DNA from: Peronospora farinosa
Taxonomy: Eukaryota > Oomycota > Peronosporomycetes > Peronosporales > Peronosporaceae
Assembly: GCA_947646735.1 (NCBI GenBank)
Contig: CANTFK010000390.1
Span: forward strand, 1-29,224
Length of the DNA: 29,224 nucleotides
Direction of reading: 5' to 3'
Shown here: positions 17,056 through 28,242 of the stretch, one piece after another
Position numbering within the stretch: position 1 is the first letter of the stretch
How the letters are laid out: the number at the start of each line of letters is the position of its first letter
Position numbers and translations under genes: made by a program
Notes under the pieces: generated by a model
What the model was told of the DNA's origin: nothing
What the model saw: only the letters and a program-made list of their open reading frames with translations
The model's database searches: none

Positions 17056-18234
17056 TAAAGAGCACAGAAATCCAGGTCACTTCCTCGAGGGAATGACTAT
17101 GAAAGCGTCTCGCAAGATCCCAAGGTTCAGCCCAGGGTCACCAAGGACAGGGGTGCCAGTTACCGGGGACAGGGCTTTTAGTTACCGGGGACAGGGGTAC
17201 CGAAGTTTCAGGGTCCTGAAGTCACTTGGAGAAGTGCCATATTGCCCTACAGTGCAGAGCCGGCACAAGTCCAAGAACCCGAAGGTCCAGTGACTCGAGG
17301 GCATCCACGTTCCCAAGGTGGACCAGGACTCAAGGTGAACCATGATCCAAGGTGGACCACAACCCAAGGTGGACCAGGCCCCAAGGTCGTCCCGGCACCT
17401 AAGGTGGACCAAAATGACTCATGGTGACCGGTGGACCGCAGGTGATCGGTGGACCCAGATGACTGGTGGACCCAGGTGACCGGTGGACCCCAGGTGACAG
17501 ATTGACCCAGGTGACCGGTGGACCTAGGTGACCGGTGAACCCAGGCGACAGGTTGACCCAGGTGACCGGTGGACCTAGGTGACCGGTGAACCTAGGCGAC
17601 AGGTGGACCCCATGTGACCGGTGGACCCCAGGTGACCGGTGTACACCAGGTGACTGATAGACCTCAGACAACAAATGGACTCCAGGCGACAGGTGTACAC
17701 CTGTGGTGAAGTGTTAAGGAAAGTTGGAGTTTAAGGAGATGGAATAGAGAGCAAGAGAATTTATGGTCACTTCCCCGAGGGAGTGACCACGACCCGGCCT
17801 CGCGGATTTACAACCACACACCAGGTCCCGCCGTATTAAGAATATAAGGACCCATACGTGCGGAGTCAGCACAGGCCCCAGGTCCCGGAAACAGGTTCCG
17901 GGAACCCAGAGGCCCAGGGGCCCAGAGGCCCAGGGGTACAGGGGCCCAGGGGTACAGGGGCCCAGGGGTACAGGGACCCAGGGGTACAGGGGTACAGGGG
18001 CCCAGGGGTACAGGGGCCCAGGAGCCTAATGTCCGAGGGTGCAGAATCGGTACACAGAATATCGAAGATTACAGAAAGTGCAGGTAAGATGGAGCCAGTT
18101 CTTCTTCCAAGAGTCCACACGGGGCACTATCTAGATCAAAGGGTTAAGGTTTGGCAAGAAAAGCATACAGAGAATAAGGTAAATAAACACACTCGAATTT
18201 GCATTATACGTGGCAGCTCCAAGCGCTTCCTTCT
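17056..18234 (+). repeat. Composite G-rich minisatellite block (copy 1)
   Basis: Several unrelated arrays lie in succession. ACCGGGGACAGGGGTACC-type units lie at about 17125-17205. CAAGGTGGACCA units lie at about 17313-17410. Units of 17-18 bp (GGTGACCGGTGGACCCCA and variants) lie at about 17418-17700. A unique stretch starting TGTGGTGAAGTG (17702) follows. Units of 16 bp (GGGGCCCAGGGGTACA) lie at about 17900-18025. A conserved tail runs to the next arm (18042-18234). Several subtypes also occur at 11085-12300, so the blocks are related. No gene is supported here. Confidence 0.88.
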
Positions 18235-18733
18235 AAGCTTCTCCGTCGCTTCACCTGGATACCCTTTGGCCCCCCGACGTCAGCAGGTGTTAGACGGCTC
18301 AAGATACGCAAGTTGAACCTCAGGATAGTTGTCCCGAGGTGTCAAGTAAGTGTCAACACTCTACGACCCGCTACAGGAAGCGGTTTCCCTACGGGGAAGA
18401 ACACAAAGGGGTCCAAGGACCAAGAACAGTCAGCCACCAAAGTGGTACATAGTACCAGGTGCATCGCTCTCGACTAAGTCGATTGAGCCCAAGAAACCCG
18501 GTCCCAAGTGAAGTATATCCACTCGGAGACCACCAAGTCCAAGTCCTATACAAAGACCAAGTCTTTAAGTCTTCTGCGTCTAACGAGGAGCAAGACCAGC
18601 CAAGCCGACGGGTACACAAGGTGAGACCCAAGGTTGACGCGACACGGTATCGGGGTACCCCCTCCGTAAGTCGGCAGTCCGGCGCTGTGTGTGTTTGTGG
18701 TTCTCTCACGTCGTTTGAGAATCCACTCCACCA
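18235..18733 (+). repeat. Arm L, junction of copies 1 and 2
   Basis: A 499-bp arm, AAGCTTCTCC to CACTCCACCA, inverted relative to 14480-14974 and 20086-20580. It lacks the ~150-bp insertion of the first L arm. Confidence 0.92.
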
Positions 18734-18735
18734 AA

Positions 18736-19583
18736 CTGACGCGTGTTCCTTTTGAAGTAACTTGAACTCTGTTTAATGTTAACCAATTAAATACCAAAAC
18801 CTACGATTCTGCTTATCTGTATTTCAGGATCTATTGCCATGTATCGCCCTATCGGAATAATCAGATCTTGTCATGTGGTCCAATCCAATATCGCCGCGAT
18901 CTGGATCGCTACCTCGATCGGAGCTAATACGATCTTTGTATCGGATCGCGGTACTAAATAATTAATATCGGATCGCGGTACTAATAATTAAAATCGGATC
19001 GCGGTACTAATTTTAGTATCGGATCGCGATACTAATAATTAGTATCGGATCGCGGTACTTATTTTTAGTTTCGGATCGCGATACTAATAATTAGTATCGG
19101 ATCGTGGTCCGCCGGATCACGATTAATCCTCTTCATCGTTTCTCAGGTCATGTGAGATGGCCCATCTATGTGACATGTCATGTCTACCATTCCAGTCCTC
19201 CATAGCGACGTTATCCACACCAGACCGTCTTCCACATACTTGGATGTACCAATCCTCCTTCTTAGCGATCGCGTTCACGCGGATCGCCATCGAATATACT
19301 GGAGATCGCAATTGCGTAGTTTCTAGGCCATATTTAACCCACCTAGAACTACGAACTCCACCATCAACTGTTTTCCATCCCATTTGACATCATCTCGAAA
19401 CCTTTCTGCGAGATCGCGTTCATCAATATTGGCCATTTCAGACTTAACCGAAAATATGCGATCACACTTGGCGAAATTCACTCTTTCGCTTCGCCACAAT
19501 CGTCCCCTGCACCGATAGCCCACATACAGTGTTGGCCTAACTGTGCACTGTCTCGCTTCACTCTTCTCGCCACTTCGTCCCCT
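18736..19583 (+). other. Leader 1 of ORF1 (copy 2)
   Basis: Same layout as 13130-13977, including the 25-bp GATC block at 18938-19106 and the initiator-like site at about 19474-19493. No differences of note. Confidence 0.7.
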
Positions 19584-20207
19584 ATGGCCAGATCTACACC
19601 TGAAAACGATCGCTACCCCCAAACTGGTGTGCTCGTCACGCGCGATCCAACGATGGGTTCCTCTACCGGATCGCGTATCTTGCTCCCGTCTACCCGAATA
19701 ATCCTTCCTCCCGTTGCAGATCGTCAGAACGCGATCTCGTTGGTTTCTTCATTGTATGACCGCCTGGAAGCCCAAGATACCATCGTGGAAAGTTATCACT
19801 CCATGTAAAATGCCTTACGGGAGCAGGAATTTTGTGGAAATCAGCTGGAAACGGAACTCAATTCGTATCACGAGTTGGTACCTCGACTGTGCACATTCGT
19901 CTTGCGTCGAGATGAAAAGTTGCGTCAACAACTTGATGCCGCTCTCCACATGGCCGAAGATCTCGACCAAGAACTAAACCAGATGACGGATCAGTCTCAA
20001 GAGATCACGGATCTGAAGAATGCCTTGTTTCGAGCCAATGCAGAAAAACATCGCCTGCAGGATGAATTCCGCCGTGAGGCGGCTGTGGTGGAGTGGATTC
20101 TCAAACAACGTGAGAGAACCACAAACACACACAGCGCCGGACTGCCGACTTACGGAGGGGGTACCCCGATACCGTGTCGCGTCAACCTTGGGTCTCACCT
20201 TGTGTAA
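19584..20207 (+). pseudogene. ORF1 coiled-coil gene with in-frame TAA (copy 2)
   Basis: Identical in frame structure to copy 1, with the TAA after SYHSM at 19806-19808 and an open coiled coil after it up to arm R. The protein-level sequence is unchanged from copy 1. Confidence 0.7.
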
Positions 20208-20580
20208 CCGTCGGCTTGGCTGGTCTTGCTCCTCGTTAGACGCAGAAGACTTAAAGACTTGGTCTTTGTATAGGACTTGGACTTGGTGGTCTCCGAGTGG
20301 ATATACTTCACTTGGGACCGGGTTTCTTGGGCTCAATCGACTTAGTCGAGAGCGATGCACCTGGTACTATGTACCACTTTGGTGGCTGACTGTTCTTGGT
20401 CCTTGGACCCCTTTGTGTTCTTCCCCGTAGGGAAACCGCTTCCTGTAGCGGGTCGTAGAGTCTTGACACTTACTTGACACCTCAGGCCAACTATCCTGAG
20501 GTTCAACTTGCGTATCTTGAGCCGTCTAACACCTGCTGACGTCGGGGGGCCAAAGGGTATCCCGCCCGGAAGAGAAGCTT
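20086..20580 (-). repeat. Arm R (copy 2)
   Basis: Inverted partner of 18235-18733, across a 1352-bp spacer holding leader 1 and ORF1. It is nearly identical to the arms in the other copies. Confidence 0.92.
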
Positions 20581-21408
20581 GCGTGTCTTAGAAGTAAAAT
20601 CGAACTCTGTTTAATGTTAACCAATCACATACCAAAACCTACGATTCTGCCTATCTGTAGACTAGGAACTACTGCCACGTGTTGCCCTTTCGATAAAATT
20701 AAATTTCAATGTGTGGACCACATATGTCGGATCGCTATGTCGGATCGCTATGGCAGATCGCGGTCGACGATCGCGATGACGGATCGCTATGACGGATCGC
20801 GGTCACGGATCGCTATGACGGATCACTATGACGGATCGCGGTCACGGATCGCTATGGCAGATCGCGGTCGACAGATCTCTATGAAAGATCATGATGACGG
20901 ATCGCGGTCGACGGATCGCTGTGACGGATCGCGGTCACGGATCGCTATGACGGATCGCTATGACGGTTTGCGGTCACGGATCGCTATGACGGATCGCTAT
21001 GACGGTTTGCGGTCACGGATCGCTATGACGGATCGCGGTCACGGATCGCTATGACGGATCGCTATGACGGATCACTATGACGGATCGCGGTCACGGATCG
21101 CTATGGCAGATCGCGGTCGACGGATCTCTATGACAGATCACGGCGAAGGAACGCGGTCGACGGATCGTGGTCACGGATCGCTATGACGGATCGCTATGAC
21201 GGTTTGCGGTCACGGATCGCTATGACGGATCGCGGTCGACGGATCGCGGTCGATCTACAAGGTGTGGACCACATTTAATATTGGGCGATCCACACTTTGC
21301 GAAATATTGCTCCTTCGCTTCACCACAATCGTCTTCTGCACCGGTAGTCGACATACGGTGTCGGTCTAGCTGTGTATTGTCCCTAATCTTATTGTCCTGG
21401 CCTTCTCG
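20581..21408 (+). other. Leader 2 with 13-bp GATC array (copy 2)
   Basis: The array occupies about 20724-21262 and is again bracketed by GTGTGGACCACAT. It has one 13-bp unit fewer than copy 1 (GCGGTCACGGATC lost near 20805), which looks like replication slippage. Confidence 0.85.
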
Positions 21409-22609
21409 ATGGATTCTTCCCCATCTTCTTCGGCTTCCAAATCTGTGGCCCTCTCCAGCTTAGATGATTCCAGCTCCGTCCCTCCTATAGATACATTGGT
21501 CGTTTTGGGATCAGAGCCATTTCGTACCACCCAAGGCCGGTCCGATGGACCACCAATTCTGCTCCCATCCACGCGAATTGAGTTACCGCCGGTGGTGGAT
21601 CGGCAAACTTTGGCATCCTCTATTACGGCGATCTATAATCGTTTGGACGCTTACACTGCCATCGTGGACAGCTATCGTTTTTTGTAGGAAGCGTTGCAGG
21701 AGCAGGAGGTGCGCGGTGATCGGCTGGAACGTGAACTTCAATCCTTCCGGGACGTAGCGCCTCCTCTAACCGAGTACGTTTTAAATCGGTACCAACGCCT
21801 CCAAGAACAATACCAGCATGCGATCCACAATGCGAAACTTTCGAGGAAGAATTGGACCAGTGAGAAGATCAATCCTGTGAAATTGCAAGCTTGAAATCCG
21901 CCCTGTTCAAGGCTAATGCGGCGACCCAACATACGCAGGAAAGACACCGAAGGGAGTTGGCCGTTGTTGAACAGATTCTGACAGAACAGTTTTAACTTCA
22001 GCAAGGTTCTCTCCAGAATCGGCTGGATAAGCTTTAAACTTATCACGACTATCACCTCGGAGAAAGTACTCGCAAGGATGTGGCCTTGGACCAGCTACGT
22101 TGAGAGATCGCGGATCTCGAGAGAGAGAGCGTGATAGGGCCGTCGGTGATCGGGACTCTCTTCGATCGCACTTGGCCCAGCTAGCGTCTGGATCACTTCC
22201 AATTCCGCCAGTGGGTCATTCCGTGCCCGTTACCTCGGCATCTCCCGGGTGAAAGTGTTCTTCGTATACCCCGATGTCGGACCCTCCTCCCAAGCGTTCG
22301 CGAACCGCGGACCTCTCTTCTCCTCCAGCTCCATCGGGTTCTGTCCAAGGGACCACCCCTTCGATCTCCGAGGATATTACAGCGCGATCAGCCACCTCAG
22401 CGCAATTTGCCAATTCAGCGCGATCTGTCGCTCCAGCGCGATCCGCCTCCACAGCGCGATCCGCCACCTCAGCGCGATCAGGGGAACGCAACTTAAACAT
22501 TCCACAGCCAAAAGCGAAAACTAAGAGCAAGAATTCTACACCACTGAAGGCCAAAAGCAAGAAGAGAATTCTCACTTATTCGAAGACCAAATGCAAGAAG
22601 AAAATGTGA
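21409..22609 (+). pseudogene. ORF2 multiply interrupted coiled-coil gene (copy 2)
   Basis: Retains all stops and frameshifts of copy 1 (TAG at 21685-21687). One difference changes SVSP to SVPP (near 21480). The Lys-rich tail ends at KKKM with a TGA created by G to A at the TGTGGAG boundary. Confidence 0.7.
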
Positions 22610-23828
22610 AGAAGTGCTAGGAGAATCGGGGCCCTGAGGACATCATAATAAAGAGCACAGAAATCCAGGTCACTTCCTCGAGGGAATGACTATGAAAGCG
22701 TCTCGCAAGATCCCAAGGTTCAGCCCAGGGTCACCAAGGACAGGGGTGCCAGTTACCGGGGACAGGGCTTTTAGTTACCGGGGACAGGGGTACCGAAGTT
22801 TCAGGGTCCTGAAGTCACTTGGAGAAGTGCCATATTGCCCTACAGTGCAGAGCCGGCACAAGTCCAAGAACCCGAAGGTCCAGTGACTCGAGGGCATCCA
22901 CGTTCCCAAGGTGGACCAGGACTCAAGGTGAACCATGATCCAAGGTGGACCACAACCCAAGGTGGACCAGGCCCCAAGGTCGTCCCGGCACCTAAGGTGG
23001 ACCAAAATGACTCATGGTGACCGGTGGACCGCAGGTGATCGGTGGACCCAGATGACTGGTGGACCCAGGTGACCGGTGGACCCCAGGTGACAGATTGACC
23101 CAGGTGACCGGTGGACCTAGGTGACCGGTGAACCCAGGCGACAGGTTGACCCAGGTGACCGGTGGACCTAGGTGACCGGTGAACCTAGGCGACAGGTGGA
23201 CCCCATGTGACCGGTGGACCCCAGGTGACCGGTGTACACCAGGTGACTGATAGACCTCAGACAACAAATGGACTCCAGGCGACAGGTGTACACCTGTGGT
23301 GAAGTGTTAAGGAAAGTTGGAGTTTAAGGGAGATGGAATAGAGAGCAAGAGAATTTATGGTCACTTCCCCGAGGGAGTGACCACGACCCGGCCTCGCGGA
23401 TTTACAACCACACACCAGGTCCCGCCGTATTAAGAATATAAGGACCCATACGTGCGGAGTCAGCACAGGCCCCAGGTCCCGGAAACAGGTTCCGGGAACC
23501 CAGAGGCCCAGGGGCCCAGAGGCCCAGGGGTACAGGGGCCCAGGGGTACAGGGGCCCAGGGGTACAGGGACCCAGGGGTACAGGGGTACAGGGGCCCAGG
23601 GGTACAGGGGCCCAGGAGCCTAATGTCCGAGGGTGCAGAATCGGTACACAGAATATCGAAGATTACAGAAAGTGCAGGTAAGATGGAGCCAGTTCTTCTT
23701 CCAAGAGTCCACACGGGGCACTATCTAGATCAAAGGGTTAAGGTTTGGCAAGAAAAGCATACAGAGAATAAGGTAAATAAACACACTCGAATTTGCATTA
23801 TACGTGGCAGCTCCAAGCGCTTCCTTCT
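22610..23828 (+). repeat. Composite G-rich minisatellite block (copy 2)
   Basis: Same sequence of arrays and the same lengths as 17056-18234. The GGTGACCGGTGGACC array spans about 23011-23293, and the 16-bp GGGGCCCAGGGGTACA array spans about 23494-23619. Confidence 0.88.
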
Positions 23829-24327
23829 AAGCTTCTCCGTCGCTTCACCTGGATACCCTTTGGCCCCCCGACGTCAGCAGGTGTTAGACGGCTCAAGATA
23901 CGCAAGTTGAACCTCAGGATAGTTGTCCCGAGGTGTCAAGTAAGTGTCAACACTCTACGACCCGCTACAGGAAGCGGTTTCCCTACGGGGAAGAACACAA
24001 AGGGGTCCAAGGACCAAGAACAGTCAGCCACCAAAGTGGTACATAGTACCAGGTGCATCGCTCTCGACTAAGTCGATTGAGCCCAAGAAACCCGGTCCCA
24101 AGTGAAGTATATCCACTCGGAGACCACCAAGTCCAAGTCCTATACAAAGACCAAGTCTTTAAGTCTTCTGCGTCTAACGAGGAGCAAGACCAGCCAAGCC
24201 GACGGGTACACAAGGTGAGACCCAAGGTTGACGCGACACGGTATCGGGGTACCCCCTCCGTAAGTCGGCAGTCCGGCGCTGTGTGTGTTTGTGGTTCTCT
24301 CACGTCGTTTGAGAATCCACTCCACCA
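23829..24327 (+). repeat. Arm L, junction of copies 2 and 3
   Basis: A 499-bp arm matching 18235-18733, inverted relative to 25680-26174. Confidence 0.92.
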
Positions 24328-24329
24328 AA

Positions 24330-25177
24330 CTGACGCGTGTTCCTTTTGAAGTAACTTGAACTCTGTTTAATGTTAACCAATTAAATACCAAAACCTACGA
24401 TTCTGCCTATCTGTATTTCAGGATCTATTGCCATGTATCGCCCTATCGGAATAATCAGATCTTGTCATGTGGTCCAATCCAATATCGCCGCGATCTGGAT
24501 CGCTACCTCGATCGGAGCTAATACGATCTTTGTATCGGATCGCGGTACTAAATAATTAATATCGGATCGCGGTACTAATAATTAAAATCGGATCGCGGTA
24601 CTAATTTTAGTATCGGATCGCGATACTAATAATTAGTATCGGATCGCGGTACTTATTTTTAGTTTCGGATCGCGATACTAATAATTAGTATCGGATCGTG
24701 GTCCGCCGGATCACGATTAATCCTCTTCATCGTTTCTCAGGTCATGTGAGATGGCCCATCTATGTGACATGTCATGTCTACCATTCCAGTCCTCCATAGC
24801 GACGTTATCCACACCAGACCGTCTTCCACATACTTGGATGTACCAATCCTCCTTCTTAGCGATCGCGTTCACGCGGATCGCCATCGAATATACTGGAGAT
24901 CGCAATTGCGTAGTTTCTAGGCCATATTTAACCCACCTAGAACTACGAACTCCACCATCAACTGTTTTCCATCCCATTTGACATCATCTCGAAACCTTTC
25001 TGCGAGATCGCGTTCATCAATATTGGCCATTTCAGACTTAACCGAAAATATGCGATCACACTTGGCGAAATTCACTCTTTCGCTTCGCCACAATCGTCCC
25101 CTGCACCGATAGCCCACATACAGTGTTGGCCTAACTGTGCACTGTCTCGCTTCACTCTTCTCGCCACTTCGTCCCCT
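24330..25177 (+). other. Leader 1 of ORF1 (copy 3)
   Basis: Same as in copies 1 and 2, with the 25-bp GATC block at 24532-24700. Confidence 0.7.
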
Positions 25178-25801
25178 ATGGCCAGATCTACACCTGAAAA
25201 CGATCGCTACCCCCAAACTGGTGTGCTCGTCACGCGCGATCCAACGATGAATTATTCTACCGGATCGCGTATCTTGCTCCCGTCTACCCGAATAATCCTT
25301 CCTCCCGTTGCAGATCGTCAGAACGCGATCTCGTTGGTTTCTTCATTGTATGACCGCCTGGAAGCCCAAGATACCATCGTGGAAAGTTATCACTCCATGT
25401 AAAATGCCTTACGGGAGCAGGAATTTTGTGGAAATCAGCTGGAAACGGAACTCAATTCGTATCACGAGTTGGTACCTCGACTGTGCACATTCGTCTTGCG
25501 TCGAGATGAAAAGTTGCGTCAACAACTTGATGCCGCTCTCCACATGGCCGAAGATCTCGACCAAGAACTAAACCAGATGACGGATCAGTCTCAAGAGATC
25601 ACGGATCTGAAGAATGCCTTGTTTCGAGCCAATGCAGAAAAACATCGCCTGCAGGATGAATTCCGCCGTGAGGCGGCTGTGGTGGAGTGGATTCTCAAAC
25701 AACGTGAGAGAACCACAAACACACACAGCGCCGGACTGCCGACTTACGGAGGGGGTACCCCGATACCGTGTCGCGTCAACCTTGGGTCTCACCTTGTGTA
25801 A
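25178..25801 (+). pseudogene. ORF1 coiled-coil gene with in-frame TAA (copy 3)
   Basis: TAA at 25400-25402, as in the other copies. It differs by clustered substitutions changing TMGSST to TMNYST at 25246-25259. The remainder is open into arm R. Confidence 0.7.
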
Positions 25802-26174
25802 CCGTCGGCTTGGCTGGTCTTGCTCCTCGTTAGACGCAGAAGACTTAAAGACTTGGTCTTTGTATAGGACTTGGACTTGGTGGTCTCCGAGTGGATATAC
25901 TTCACTTGGGACCGGGTTTCTTGGGCTCAATCGACTTAGTCGAGAGCGATGCACCTGGTACTATGTACCACTTTGGTGGCTGACTGTTCTTGGTCCTTGG
26001 ACCCCTTTGTGTTCTTCCCCGTAGGGAAACCGCTTCCTGTAGCGGGTCGTAGAGTCTTGACACTTACTTGACACCTCAGGCCAACTATCCTGAGGTTCAA
26101 CTTGCGTATCTTGAGCCGTCTAACACCTGCTGACGTCGGGGGGCCAAAGGGTATCCCGCCCGGAAGAGAAGCTT
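25680..26174 (-). repeat. Arm R (copy 3)
   Basis: Inverted partner of 23829-24327. No differences of note from copy 2. Confidence 0.92.
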
Positions 26175-27002
26175 GCGTGTCTTAGAAGTAAAATCGAACT
26201 CTGTTTAATGTTAACCAATCACATACCAAAACCTACGATTCTGCCTATCTGTAGACTAGGAACTACTGCCACGTGTTGCCCTTTCGATAAAATTAAATTT
26301 CAATGTGTGGACCACATATGTCGGATCGCTATGTCGGATCGCTATGGCAGATCGCGGTCGACGATCGCGATGACGGATCGCTATGACGGATCGCGGTCAC
26401 GGATCGCTATGACGGATCACTATGACGGATCGCGGTCACGGATCGCTATGGCAGATCGCGGTCGACAGATCTCTATGAAAGATCATGATGACGGATCGCG
26501 GTCGACGGATCGCTGTGACGGATCGCGGTCACGGATCGCTATGACGGATCGCTATGACGGTTTGCGGTCACGGATCGCTATGACGGATCGCTATGACGGT
26601 TTGCGGTCACGGATCGCTATGACGGATCGCGGTCACGGATCGCTATGACGGATCGCTATGACGGATCACTATGACGGATCGCGGTCACGGATCGCTATGG
26701 CAGATCGCGGTCGACGGATCTCTATGACAGATCACGGCGAAGGAACGCGGTCGACGGATCGTGGTCACGGATCGCTATGACGGATCGCTATGACGGTTTG
26801 CGGTCACGGATCGCTATGACGGATCGCGGTCGACGGATCGCGGTCGATCTACAAGGTGTGGACCACATTTAATATTGGGCGATCCACACTTTGCGAAATA
26901 TTGCTCCTTCGCTTCACCACAATCGTCTTCTGCACCGGTAGTCGACATACGGTGTCGGTCTAGCTGTGTATTGTCCCTAATCTTATTGTCCTGGCCTTCT
27001 CG
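26175..27002 (+). other. Leader 2 with 13-bp GATC array (copy 3)
   Basis: The array occupies about 26318-26856 and has the same unit number as copy 2, with flanking GTGTGGACCACAT on both sides. Confidence 0.85.
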
Positions 27003-28242
27003 ATGGATTCTTCCCCATCTTCTTCGGCTTCCAAATCTGTGGCCCTCTCCAGCTTAGATGATTCCAGCTCCGTCCCTCCTATAGATACATTGGTCGTTTT
27101 GGGATCAGAGCCATTTCGTACCACCCAAGGCCGGTCCGATGGACCACCAATTCTGCTCCCATCCACGCGAATTGAGTTACCGCCGGTGGTGGATCGGCAA
27201 ACTTTGGCATCCTCTATTACGGCGATCTATAATCGTTTGGACGCTTACACTGCCATCGTGGACAGCTATCGTTTTTTGTAGGAAGCGTTGCAGGAGCAGG
27301 AGGTGCGCGGTGATCGGCTGGAACGTGAACTTCAATCCTTCCGGGACGTAGCGCCTCCTCTAACCGAGTACGTTTTAAATCGGTACCAACGCCTCCAAGA
27401 ACAATACCAGCATGCGATCCACAATGCGAAACTTTCGAGGAAGAATTGGACCAGTGAGAAGATCAATCCTGTGAAATTGCAAGCTTGAAATCCGCCCTGT
27501 TCAAGGCTAATGCGGCGACCCAACATACGCAGGAAAGACACCGAAGGGAGTTGGCCGTTGTTGAACAGATTCTGACAGAACAGTTTTAACTTCAGCAAGG
27601 TTCTCTCCAGAATCGGCTGGATAAGCTTTAAGCTTATCACGACTATCACCTCGGAGAAAGTACTCGCAAGGATGTGGCCTTGGACCAGCTACGTTGAGAG
27701 ATCGCGGATCTCGAGAGAGAGAGCGTGATAGGGCCGTCGGTGATCGGGACTCTCTTCGATCGCACTTGGCCCAGCTAGCGTCTGGATCACTTCCAATTCC
27801 GCCAGTGGGTCATTCCGTGCCCGTTACCTCGGCATCTCCCGGGTGAAAGTGTTCTTCGTATACCCCGATGTCGGACCCTCCTCCCAAGCGTTCGCGAACC
27901 GCGGACCTCTCTTCTCCTCCAGCTCCATCGGGTTCTGTCCAAGGGACCACCCCTTCGATCTCCGAGGATATTACAGCGCGATCAGCCACCTCAGCGCAAT
28001 TTGCCAATTCAGCGCGATCTGTCGCTCCAGCGCGATCCGCCTCCACAGCGCGATCCGCCACCTCAGCGCGATCAGGGGAACGCAACTTAAACATTCCACA
28101 GCCAAAAGCGAAAACTAAGAGCAAGAATTCTACACCACTGAAGGCCAAAAGCAAGAAGAGAATTCTCACTTATTCGAAGACCAAATGCAAGAAGAAAATG
28201 TGGAGAAGTGCTAGGAGAATCGGGGCCCTGAGGACATCATAA
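27003..28242 (+). pseudogene. ORF2 multiply interrupted coiled-coil gene (copy 3)
   Basis: The TAG after SYRFL is at 27279-27281. The later stops and frameshifts are kept. GCTTTAAGCTTATC replaces GCTTTAAACTTATC near 27625-27639 without removing the TAA. The tail ends KKKMWRSARR as in copy 1. Confidence 0.7.

Larger units (their letters stand above)
12769..18374 (+). repeat. Macrosatellite unit, copy 1 (5606 bp)
   Basis: The first of three head-to-tail copies of a composite unit. Corresponding positions in copy 2 lie 5606 bp further on up to the 13-bp array and 5593 bp further on after it, because copy 1 has one extra 13-bp unit near 15200. Apart from that, only scattered single-base differences are visible on comparison. 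The boundary is arbitrary in a tandem array. I placed it where near-identity begins (GGAAGCGGTTTCCCTACG). Confidence 0.93.
18375..23968 (+). repeat. Macrosatellite unit, copy 2 (5594 bp)
   Basis: The full second copy. Visible differences from copy 1 include loss of one 13-bp unit, one added G near 23329, C for T in the CTCGTCACGCG stretch (19635-19645), and A for G in TGTGAAGAAGTG at 22605-22616, which ends ORF2 early. All ORF interruptions of copy 1 are retained, so decay came before amplification. Confidence 0.93.
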
